Part shown: in pieces, positions 50,680 to 61,165 of the stretch
Numbering within the stretch: position 1 is the stretch's first letter
Layout of the letters: each line of letters begins with the position of its first letter
Source: Agarophyton chilense
Taxonomy: Eukaryota; Rhodophyta; Florideophyceae; Gracilariales; Gracilariaceae
DNA: 64,000 nt
Direction: 5' to 3'
Assembly: GCA_030374765.1 (NCBI GenBank)
Contig: JARGXX010000096.1
Span: forward strand, 558,001-622,000
Notes under the pieces: generated by a model
Database searches by the model: none
Seen by the model: the letters and a program-made list of their open reading frames with translations, nothing else
What the model was told of the DNA's origin: nothing
Translations under genes and position numbers: made by a program

Positions 50680-52130
50680 AATTAAAATACCCGTTTGGCG
50701 TCATTGAATACATCTTTTGATAAACGACCCGATACTAGTACTTCGTTAAGTTTCCTATACATGACGAAGTTGCGCTTGGTCATGACATGAGCTAGATTTC
50801 GAGTTCCACTTATCCATTGTAGCACAGATATTCCGCTGGCTTCGAATGAGTACCGAAGTCGGGCCACTGTGGGGCGTAGACGAAAGTCTCTCCCGTCTTG
50901 TAGCGTTGTGACGGCAGAGTGCAGTCCATCGGAATCAACGGTTGAAACGAACGGAAGGTCTGACTTAGAACCGTACACTTCTTTGGTGCCCGAAGCCAAG
51001 AGAGCACTTGGATCGGCGGATAATGCAGCAGCTAGAATCTCAGCGCCCATGTCACTGAAGGACAAACGTGTTTGATTCGAACTCGACCATTCAAGCGCAT
51101 GGTACACAGCGGCTTTACTCTTCATTGGCAGGAACACTCCAGATATGTATTCTGTCGGGCTATAAGACATGTTCCCTTGGCTTGCTTCAAAGAAGGCCAA
51201 GAATCTCGGAGCCTTATCGAAGCTAGGTGGATGAGCATAGTATATGACTGGGGTAGAGTTCTAAACTCCTCCAATACTGAGTTCGCCAAAATTAAATCGG
51301 AAACGCGGAGAATTCCAACACGTTGCTGCAAATAACTTGCAGCAAACGGCGCCTGTGGGAGTACCCCGTGACCAAGGTAGTTGAGTGCTCTCGTTGAGCC
51401 GAAGAAGGATAACCGTTCATCAGCGGTGCATATGTCATTGGCCTGTTTTGGGCGAGATCGAGTGATATCCGGTGTGTGAATGGCTACTATATACTCAGCC
51501 ATGCTCGCTGAAACCGAGCAATAGGAATGGCCGATGATACGAAGACGGTTGAAGATGAGCTGTGGTTTACATTCAAAATTTCCAACATCAAATCGAGAGG
51601 ATAACTCCTTCTGGTACCAGTTGATTGAGTTTCTCCTATCTGCAATAAAAATATCATTCACCACTTTGGCTAGCTCCAGTTCAATCCTGCTGTTGTTCGT
51701 GCAAACCAAGAAGATTTGAAGCAAAACTGGTACTGCGTGGAACTGTTTTTCAAGAATTCACAATACCGTAAGTGGGGACTAGTATCTTCCAAACCACACC
51801 TCTCGGCGCCCAATCCTTCGCAGAGATCATGTAAATATCTTTGTACAGTTTCCAGCTCTGGAAATAGGCAGCTTTGATATCGATGGTGGCCAGGAAATAC
51901 TGAAGGATTGAGGCTATCGATTGAACCAGCCGAATAAAGGGGAGCCGTGGTAACGAGGAGTCTTTCCACATCGAGTCTCTGTCGCGATTGTAACGCAATG
52001 ATTGGTAGATCAGCGTACTGGTCTCAACATAAAGTTTCGGGTAAGAGCGGGTGCTAAGGTTCGTATCCTTGACTGCGGCACTCCCAGAGTACTTGGTGCA
52101 ATGGGCGGGCGTTTAATGCGTATTCTTACA
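50680..52130 (-). mobile_element. Ty1/copia element fragment, broken fossil
   Basis: Minus-strand remains of copia pol. The reverse transcriptase part includes ATIDIKAAYFQS and WKILVPTYGIVNS, then the central palm segment (51.7-51.1 kb). The RNase H part is 51.2-50.7 kb, with SAKAAVYHALEW-like and SSLALVSVDSDGL-like stretches typical of the copia C-terminus. Gag, protease and integrase were not found next to it. Broken in several places; no LTRs seen. Age probably moderate to old. Confidence 0.75.
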
Positions 52131-52529
52131 GGTTGGGGCTACGGAATCGATGGCATGAAGACCAATTGGTGGAACTAATTTACCAAAGGGGGTAATTAAG
52201 TATTCTAGCGGTGCCTATTTGATTATAAGAGAGAAGTGTCACTCTAGCCAAGTAAATATCAATGGCGAGGCGCTGGGATCTCTATTGCACTGTAAAGCTA
52301 TTCTGTGGCACTAAATAAAATAAACTAAACTAATTATCTAAATGTGTCCAGCTGAGGTCGGCCAGTCCACGTGGCGTCTCTGAGATACCTCAGGCCCTGG
52401 CAGCTTACAGGACTTGGCCTAAATCTTTTCTCCTTCACATATCTCCCTCTTTAGGATTTGATTTTTACGGCGAAGTCCAAATTGCCTCACACCTTCCTGG
52501 GGGTCTGGCTCTAATTAGACCTATAGGTG
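52131..52529. other. No gene recognised
   Basis: Short stretch between the copia fragment and the plus-strand open frames. No LTR-like ends could be matched to the right-hand LTR family. Confidence 0.4.
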
Positions 52530-54914
52530 AATCCCAAATCTTGCTTTCAGGGTCAGAACCTTGATCATCAGCATCATAATGGTATGAACATTAGCGGTGC
52601 CGTGTCTGACATGTCGGCGTCCCATGAACAATGCGGTGGGCGTGAGTTCTTAGTTGCTCCCGATACCAATGAGCGCGACGGGGAGTCCCATCGCCGCCAT
52701 CCTCGAGGATATGAAGGCGTATGAGCTGACCGTTGGCGCCCGGTTTGCAATTAATTCACCTAAGGTACTGTACGCGCAGTGGGGGGGGAGGGGGGGGGGT
52801 CATCGCTGCTTTCCCTATTTCAAAATATTCCTTTGGCAACCGTACGCGCGTCGTCCGCCATGAACCACTTTGGGCGACTAGTCCATTCGGGTTCCCGTCA
52901 GTCATCCCGCTCGGTTCAGCTCCAAATTATCTCTTTCCCTTCGTGGTATTCCTCCATTGGTCACTCGCGATACCGAACTCGTCTTATAGGCCCGTCGGAT
53001 ACGCCACCCTCCCTCCATAATTTCTCACTTCCGTCGGTTCCCCTAATCATCTACTGGGTACAAATCTGTGGGCAGCGGCGTCATGGTTTCGAACAACCAA
53101 GCGGAGAGCTCCTTAAGATACCAAATGGCGTACGGGCGCCCCGGGGACCGTTATGACCATACCATCGGTCGAAACCCGCGGCCAGTGCGTCATGCCATTT
53201 TGCCGTCCTCTATGGAAGAATACCAGAGACTTTTTCATGTGTATTTCGATGCCCGGAGGTTCGCTAAGATCCCATATTTTCGGAGGGGCAGTTAGAACTC
53301 GCGCAACGTCTTGTGGTATAACCGTTGGTTGCATTGTCCTGTGGATTCGCGTTCGAAGACGCGCTGTCGTAGCCTCATCCAAGCGTACATGCCGTACTTT
53401 CGTTGTGAGAAGGAAGCAGAGTACCAGTTAAGGGTGAAAAAAAGCCCTTCGGACATATATGAGGACTTCATTTCGCCTCTTGTGAGATTTCCTCCGGCGG
53501 GTTACAACCTCTTGGCACTCATGTGCTTTTGACCGCCCCATGACGGCCTGTTTTGGATGTCCAATAGGGTCTCCTGGGACAAGATGCACGAGCCCGATGG
53601 TCGTCCGCGTCAATCCCTGGGGTTCTTCTTGTGTTGGCACCAGGTGACGTTTCACGACATGAGCGCAGACAAATGTCCTCCATTCTATCTCTTGCTGCCC
53701 CGCGTGGATGAGAACCAATGGGAGATGTACTGGCGTATCTCGCGACTTATTTTGGTTTCCACGCCGTCCGTAGTGGAGTATCATTCGTCCCAACTCGTGG
53801 GGGATGACAATGACCATGAGTCTTGGTTATACTGGCAGGTACTCTTTGTTGATCAAGCGTGATGGACCTTATGTCCTTCATGGATACCGCGAAGTACGGA
53901 GTCCGTGGTAATCTTTGTTCGAATGATTGAAGGGTATGGCATGAAGAGCACATACCTGGTCCTCGAAGTCGTCTAATTCCGCTTCCAGACATCACGATTC
54001 GTTTCCTAAGGAACCTGGGCATCCAGAATATTATCCGTAAGACCCAGTTCGCTGTCGAGGAGGCCGAGACTCTTTCGAATCATGCCTTTTAGATGGAGTG
54101 GAGCAGGACTCCCGGGTTCCAATGATATGGTCACGATACTGACTCCTTCACGCCCATTCCGCTATATCCGCAGGGTTGGAAGGGCACTCGTCCCTATCCC
54201 GCCAACCTTTTTAGGAATCCACCATCGGACATTCCGAGGCGTCATAAGCCTGAGTACTGCTCGAAGGCCATTGTTTTTCATCCCCTGTGCTTCGAATCTA
54301 ATTCGGACGCCACGCCGTTGGATCCTGCTGTTATGTCCGATGAAGAATCCTTTGGTAAAGATCCCTTCACCCTACCCGTGGAGGGCGTCAATTCTCCGGT
54401 CGAGTCCGATGTTGTGTTGCCGACCGCTTCTTCTCCCCCAGCTCCTCCGGGCGCTGCTCCTCCGGATGAACTCTCATATGAGTCTCTCGTCACCCATGTC
54501 ACCCTCCATCCTGGAGAGGTTCTTGTCAAAGCCGCTAGGCCTGTAGGTGATGCGATTGCACAGATGTCCACTGTGGGCGTTAACATCGCTCCGTCCTCTC
54601 CATTTCCTCATTTTCCGCTTTGGTCACGGCCGCAGCCGTGGATCTCCGTCAGGTCTGCTGTACCGTTGTTGTATCTGCCTCAATAGAAATTAACACAGTC
54701 CGGAGGGAAGCTTACTCCTGTGCTCGTCGCGCGGCGCGCTACGCCGCGGTAGTCCAACAGGGTCAAGATCTGAAGATCGCTATGGTCAATCTCCTGCGGT
54801 AGCATGCACAAATGATGTCCCAGAGGATGACTGCCGACTTGGATGCCCGGTATTTTCTAAATTTGAGCGATCAGGAGGCTTCCGAGGGTGACAATAGTTC
54901 CTCAGGTAAATCTT
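52530..54914 (+). mobile_element. Plus-strand open frames of an unnamed element, broken fossil
   Basis: Protein-like sequence on the plus strand over 2.4 kb, in pieces, with a Pro/Ser/acidic part (54.3-54.6 kb) and an Arg/Ala-rich helical end. It stops exactly at the left end of the solo LTR. No RT, integrase, capsid or zinc-knuckle motif was recognised, so the parent element is unnamed. Together with 55.5-57.3 kb it may be extra coding capacity carried in antisense behind the Ty3 pol on the minus strand. Broken several times. A G-run (about 52783-52799) lies near its left end. Confidence 0.4.
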
Positions 54915-55445
54915 TGTAGTATCCGCTCTGCGGAGAGAGCAGACACCTGCGACAGTGTTCGGGACTGCACAATGGGTGCTTGCGGCTAAGGAGAAGGTGT
55001 GGTAGAGCACAACACTAGCGAGCTGGAATGAGAGTTGTAAGGCCCCACTCGCCAATGAGGGGGGTTGGTACTGTTGAACGGACAACTACTTGTTGTAGCT
55101 TGTCCAGATCTCCGGTTAAGAAATCCTGAACATGGAACAAATGAGTCGTGAACCCGTTTGTTATCCTTTACGTTTGGAGTCAGCGCTCCCTTCCGTGCCT
55201 CAAGTACAGTGCACAAGGGTGAGCGCCGCACATAGTAATATCTAGATATAAACTCGGTTAGCCGATTAACCCCTCTACAGTACGGGATAACGCTTGCCAC
55301 GTGGCTACTCACTATAGTACATGCCCCGTTGCCAATCCGGTATATCCCTACAAAGGGTCGAATCGGATGCGCCGTGGCAGACCGATGTCTCACGTGTAAC
55401 ATACCACCTAACCGACCATCTGCGGGGTGCCGCTTCATAACTCCA
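54915..55445 (-). mobile_element. Solo LTR of the right-hand Ty3/gypsy family
   Basis: A 531-bp sequence matching, in reverse orientation, the 5' LTR at 60598-61165 over nearly its full length. It is bounded by TG at the left (TGTAGTATCC) and CA at the right (ATAACTCCA), and flanked on both sides by TCTT, a 4-bp target repeat. No element body is attached within these repeats, so it is best read as a solo LTR left by recombination. It could alternatively be the 3' LTR of the minus-strand pol at 57.4 kb, in which case the TCTT match is chance. Confidence 0.75.
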
Positions 55446-57345
55446 TCTTAGCCGTTGCACTCACTTATGAGTATCCTCCTACTTAGCCAAAAAAAGATCT
55501 CCATCGTTATTCCGACAGTTGCACAATACTACAAATCCCCCCCGTTAAGCGCGAAGCACCGGCGATGCAAGACGTCCTTATATACCGAAATATGCATCGT
55601 CGTTCCGAAATTTCCTCGTGCTTAACGAAAGTACCATTTGTCTCGAACTGCTCAGCGATGAGTCCCTACGCACCGCCCAACTCCAAAAACGGAGAAATAC
55701 CCTCCGAGAGTCCTGACGCCAGCAGTGGCTTCGATTTGCATGCTGCGGCGTTTTCGGTCTTCCGATCAATGCGGTCTCCTCGCGTGGGTTTCCAATCGTT
55801 TCTCTTACAGCCTTCGGCTACAGGTATGATGTCGAACGCGGCTTATGTATCCTCCGCTGGGATCATTCGAGCGCCGTCTCGTCGGGTTCAAGGCAGCTAT
55901 CCCCATCCCGCGGAGTCGGTGGGACGAGACCTTCTCGACGATGCTGATCACTTCGCGCAGGCTCCCTGGTTTGACCGCGTCGCTCTTCGCGATGACGCTC
56001 TGATCAACTGATACGTCTTCAACGGTTACCTTCCCGACCGTCTTCCGTGTGCGGCTCTCCGCAGCCACGATTGGCTTACCCACTGTGCCTTTCCAGATAG
56101 CGCGATTGCCCGGTATACCAACGAAAGTATGGACGAAGCCCGAGCTCGGTTCACCAAGCTGATCTACCAGCTTCTGCACCGGTTCACTAGCACGGTAGTT
56201 CTTACTGGAGACTGGAATCTGGATCCCTGGATGGCTCGCACGAATGGCGAAGGATACTCGTACATCGAGTCCTTATACGAAGTCAACGTCGACGAATGGC
56301 GCAGCTCACGCGATGTACGCAACGTGGCACTCTTCTTTCGCCGGCCCTTGCTCCGTACGGACTTCCGCTTCCTCCATAAGAGATACATTCCATACTAGGA
56401 CTATCCTCGATCGGAACAACGTACAAGATCCCGCTTGGGATACCTGGTCCCATACCAAGTGATAGTGATTGATCGAACTAGGCGGGATGCTCGCGTGGGA
56501 CGGTACATCGCACTGCCAGAACACTGGGCGGAGATCGAGAGCCCTTGTGGATGTCACGTGGAACTTTCGCCAGCCATAACCTATATCGGTTCCGCGTGGA
56601 TCAACGACCCGTTAAAGGGGTACTAAACGGTCGTGTTTTCCGAGTTCATAGCCAAGATGGCAGCGTATATTCTCTGAGATGCGTACGATACCTATTGGGT
56701 TTGGTACATGTCGCCAACAGCGCGGAGATATGCGAGACAGCTCGATTTTTCCCTTTTGTTGGGGTTCCGTGCCAATCATGACGAATTCCTACGCTTGGTA
56801 GACTTGATCGACAGTATCGACTGTCATGGGGTTCCATTGGAGCAATTCGCTAGAGGCACAAGGGTATACCATCGAGATCATTCGCTGGGACGCAGAGCTA
56901 ATGCTGGATACTTTGTACGGTACAATCCCTGGAATGGCCAGATAATCACGTCTGATCAGGCTCGAAATCTTTGTGCGAATCGTAGGGAGTGCCCTCCAAA
57001 TCAGCGTAGTGGATATGTGTACGAGTCCACCCCTTCTGAGTTTGCAGATGAGGAGTATGAAGAAGCTCCAGGTGCTGACGCGGAGCGCGACTTCGAGGAT
57101 GAACTAGAACTATTTGGTACGGCGCCCTTGACGGCTACTTCTCTACCAACGGCTATGGCATCGGGTGTCAAACCGTCAATGGGGTACCATCATGAGTTCG
57201 CCAAACAACTGAGCGATGCGGAGGATCCCTTTTTGGCACCTTTTAGACAGTTTCTCTTAGACGCAGGATTCCCCGAAGAACAGCTGCAAGGAGATCGTGC
57301 TGATTTTACCGCCATTCTGAACAACCATACCCACGGGTAACTACC
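55446..57345 (+). mobile_element. Second block of plus-strand open frames, broken fossil
   Basis: Protein-like plus-strand sequence between the solo LTR and the minus-strand Ty3 pol. The best-preserved part (56708-57340, about 210 codons) has NHDEFLRLVDLIDSIDCHG, GYFVRYNPWNGQIITSDQA, an acidic stretch near 57.05 kb and a C-terminal segment FRQFLLDAGFPEEQLQ. An upstream piece has VVLTGDWNLDPW. No known domain. Since it ends about 70 bp from the end of pol on the other strand, it may be an antisense gene carried by the Ty3 element. Broken in a few places. Confidence 0.45.
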
Positions 57346-57419
57346 TTGACCGCCTGTACATGTCGTCAACACCCTTGAGGCGATAACATAAACCGAATTC
57401 TTCTATATCCATTACTTCA

Positions 57420-60400
57420 CGTGTTCCTAAGTACTTTTCTTCTTCTTCTAGAGTGTTCTCGTCTTCTTCCTTCTCTAGTCTTCTCTGAGAGGAAAGGAAT
57501 TAACAGTCGCTCCGCGACATCGCGTCTAAAAATCCCATCATTGCGGTGTCGATCTCTGCAAGAAGTGGTAGTCGAATGCAGCGATGATAACGCACCACCT
57601 GCCAGCGCGGAATATCGGCTATAGGCTCCCACGTATCCGCTTCCGAAGGAAACCCGTACCAACGGATACGATACAGTAGTCTGTGGGTGCTTTTATCTTC
57701 GCTTTGATCGATGATACGATCCATAACGTATTCCTGGGCATTTCCCAATGTTTTGGCGGATAGCGCTATGGCTCGGTTCACCGGCTTATACCGTCCGATA
57801 AACGAACGCGCTGAATCCTGACGGGATGTGACAACGTTTTCGTTTCCTAAAACCCTCCGAGAGGGCGCTTGGGAACTTTCTATATCTTCAGGTTGAACAT
57901 GCGTAGTTTTTTCGGACAGCTGAGGGCCTTTTTCTACCTCTGTAGCGTCGTTCTCGGCTTCTGACTGCACAGTCGTCAGGTCTACGGTTATCCGTTTTTC
58001 TTCACGTTTATTGTACTGTCTGTCCTTTCGAGAGTTCTGAGCCAAACTGGGCTTCTTCACCGAGTATTCGGTCGGGGGTGCATCCACCACCAATGGAGGG
58101 TTAGGTTCATCTTCGCCTACTTCTCTTCGGTCGGTTGCCAAGCGCGATCGCTCAGCGAGTGACGTTCCACTTGACGATTCAGCTTGAACGGGTGATGGCG
58201 TGTCTGCAGCCGCTTCTGGACCGGATCTAATTGGACCATTTTAAAAATATCTTTCCTGTCCTCAGGTACTGTGGTCGTACCAGAGTGCCTGCTCTTGCCA
58301 CGGGGCCTGTTCAGTTTTTTCGGAGAATTGCCATAGGATGCCACTGTACTGCCGCGCAGGGGGAGATCACGAGCCGTGTCAGCGCCGTGTGCCTTGGGAG
58401 GCGGTTCGTCTGAATCGACGGGTAGCTCCCGTTTCTGCGGATAGACAGTGCTTTCTTTCTCAGCTTCCTGGGTTTCCGGGTTGTCTGGTTCGGTTTCAAC
58501 ACGATCGCGCGAAAACCATTAAACGTCCTCTCCTGTGTTCAGGACGACCGTGTTATCGGTGAGCTCCATTTCATTGAAAGGCCCGAATGCTACCGTTAGC
58601 AATTTGTGACGTGGTCCATCCTCCTTCTCCAGCCTTTCTACGCGAAGAAAGGCGTATCCTCCGACCCTGAGATCTGACAACTGTCGTTGACGTCGGGCGT
58701 CCGAATTACGTTTGTAACGCACTTGCGTTTTTGCCGATTCTCGAGCCGCCTGCTCTGTTCTTGACCTCAGATTGTTTCTCCACATCAGCTGGTTCTTCGC
58801 CGGTGTCCGTTTTTCATCCTTGACTTCATCGAACCTCATAGGCAGTGACGGTGGGCTACGTGATATCACGATATCAAAAAGGGGCGCCTTGGTAGACGAA
58901 TGAACTTGGGTGTTGTACGCATAACAGAGTGTGGCTGTGTACATGTCCCACTCCTTAGGGTGATCCGCGATTTAATGCCGAAGAGCGGCTACTAACGTAC
59001 GGTTTTGGCGTTCCACCTAACCATTACACTGTGGATGGTAGGTCGTGGTAAACACGTTTCTGATTCCTAATATTCGGCATACGTTCTGAAAGAACTTAGC
59101 GACAAACTGTTTTCCATTGTCTGATAGCAGCACTTCCGGCGGTCCCCACACCTCCACCCAGTTTTTGATGAAAGCCTGAGCTATTACCGAGGCGGTTATC
59201 CTCTTCAACGGTATAGTCCGTACAAGTTTCGAGAATCGATCCGTAATTACCAGTAGGGAGCGATATCCTTCGTTGGAACGAATTAGCTCTGCAAGTATGT
59301 CGATGCTGACTAATTGTAGAGGCCCATTCGCCGGAAATAGTGTCATCTTTTTCCTCTTCTTATATAGTTTCACGCGGTTCATCGCACACGTTCGGCATCT
59401 CTTTACCGTAGCATAGCAGTCCATTTCCAACGTTTCCCAATTAACGTTGGCCAATAGAAGTCCCTTCTGAGTGTCATAAACAACTTTGTTCCTCCTGGGT
59501 GTCCAGGCAGCTTCGCATAATGGGCCAAGTAGAGTACTACACTCTTCAAAGCGTGCGGAACCACGATTTGATCCTGCTTCTCGACATGTCTGAGCAATAT
59601 ACCTCGTGAATTGAGCAAAGAGGGCAACTACTCCTACCCGTTAAGACGAGAGCGTATTGTTGTACAGAAGTCATCTGTGAGTTGCTCATTGAGGAACTCA
59701 GTGATCGAGATAAGCTCAAGTTGATCAGGATATTCAGTTCCATGTCTTGCCATGAGAGGGTCCAATTGCGAGTAATCCCCTTCATCTTGTTGATCTTACA
59801 GTTTCGTTTCATCGTTCTCCATCTCCATTGATAAACACGGTAAATCGTCATCGATATCTCCTTGGGTTTCCCCTGTAGTTTCCAATCGCGATAAAGCCTC
59901 GGCCTGTATGTTAGCCAGTCCTTTCTTATATTTAACTTCGAAATCGAATTCAGATAGGCGTAGGCGCCAGCGTGTTAATCTCCCGGAGGGGTCTGTTATT
60001 GATAACAACCATCGTAGGGAAAAATGATCCGTATGAATGGTAAAAGTTTCCCCCTGGAGATAGGGTCGTACAGTAGTAAGCGCCCACACTACCGCAAGGC
60101 ATTCCTTTTCTGATACGGAAAAATTCTTCTCTGCAGAGTTCATCATTCGTGACCAGAAACCGATTGGTTTCTTCTGACCTTCCGGATGGGTCTGAAAAAG
60201 GGCACACCCTACCTGATACTCACTGAAGTCGATATCCAAAGAACAGGGTAGGTTAGGTTTGGGCAACGCCAAGATTGGTGCTGTGACGAGTTTTGTCTTC
60301 AAAATGTTGAAGGCTTCGTGTTCGGTGGGTCTGAATTCCTCGAGCTTAACAGGCTGTTCTTTACGCAACAATGAGTTCAATGGAGCTGCAATGTGCGAGT

Positions 60401-60560
60401 AGCTCGGTATGAATCATTGGTAGACGTTTCATAATCCAAGGAAGGATCGCAATTGAGTCTGTGTGAACGGTAGTTGCCATTCGCGGACTACCGCTGTCTG
60501 TAGTATTCTACTATGTCGAGGAATCCGATAGGATGATTTTTCGCGAAGTCGCGGTTGGAA
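57420..60560 (-). mobile_element. Ty3/gypsy pol with chromodomain, truncated broken fossil
   Basis: Read right to left on the minus strand: end of reverse transcriptase (from about 60.56 kb), RNase H (60.38-59.8 kb; DIDFSEYQVGCALFQT, FSVSEKECLAVVWALTT, HTDHFSLRWLLS), integrase with zinc-binding part and core (59.65-58.95 kb; ITDRFSKLVRTIPL, LLSDNGKQFVAKFF, TYHPQCNG), a C-terminal integrase domain (58.9-58.5 kb) and a chromodomain near 57.7-57.56 kb (YRIRWYGFPSEADTWEP), which places it among chromoviruses. The 5' half (gag, protease, most of RT) is missing; the sequence meets the LTR of a plus-strand copy at 60.6 kb. Broken a few times; younger than the copy at 1.3-5.2 kb. Confidence 0.85.
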
Positions 60561-60597
60561 CTCATAAGTGAGTGATGTCATCAAACTTGTGATATGA

Positions 60598-61165
60598 AAC
60601 GGCACACCGCGTAGAATGCCAGGAGGCAGGGTACATTAGTGGAACACGTGGTATCACGAGTGGACTGGCTTGCAACGGCGCATGTAGTGGCGATCCACGT
60701 GGCAGGTTTTACTACCCTTTGTAGCTAGACGTCCATTAGGGACCATACCCATACTGTGGTTTGGCAAAGTGGCTGACCACTGGGTAATATTTGTATATTT
60801 ATTTGGGCGCTCACCCTGGCACACAGTATATAGGGTACGAGAGGTGAGCGCCGACTCCAAGTAAAGGAGACAACAGGGGCATCATGACTATTCTGTTCCT
60901 CGCTTAGGATTCCTTAACCGGAGATCCGGACGAGCTATAATAGATAGTCAGCCCCCAACCACTTCACGAGCCGTCTCGTACCTACGTTCCATCAACGTTT
61001 TACAGTTGCACTGTTCACCCTCGCTGGCGAGTAGTGGCCTTACACCCCACTTCCAGCTCGCTGGTGTTGTAGCTCTACTACCCCTTTTACTTCGCCGCAA
61101 GCGACCCATCGGCAGTCCGAACGCTGTCGCAGGTGTCTGCTCTCTCCGTTAGAGCGGATACTAGA
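60598..61165 (+). mobile_element. 5' LTR of the plus-strand Ty3/gypsy element
   Basis: About 568 bp, aligned end to end with the solo LTR at 54915-55445 in the opposite orientation. It starts TGTGATATGAAACGG and ends near GCGGATACTAGA. Shared landmarks are GGCGCTCACC and CCGGAGATC, and GTCGCAGGTGTCTGCTCTC near the 3' end. A possible primer-binding site begins TGGTCTCTCGAC at 61168, three bases beyond the LTR. Confidence 0.75.

Noticed and set aside
56190-56260. Non-LTR endonuclease domain, from VVLTGDWNLDPW
   Set aside because: GDWNLD recalls the GDFN motif of LINE endonucleases, but no other endonuclease motif and no LINE reverse transcriptase is nearby.
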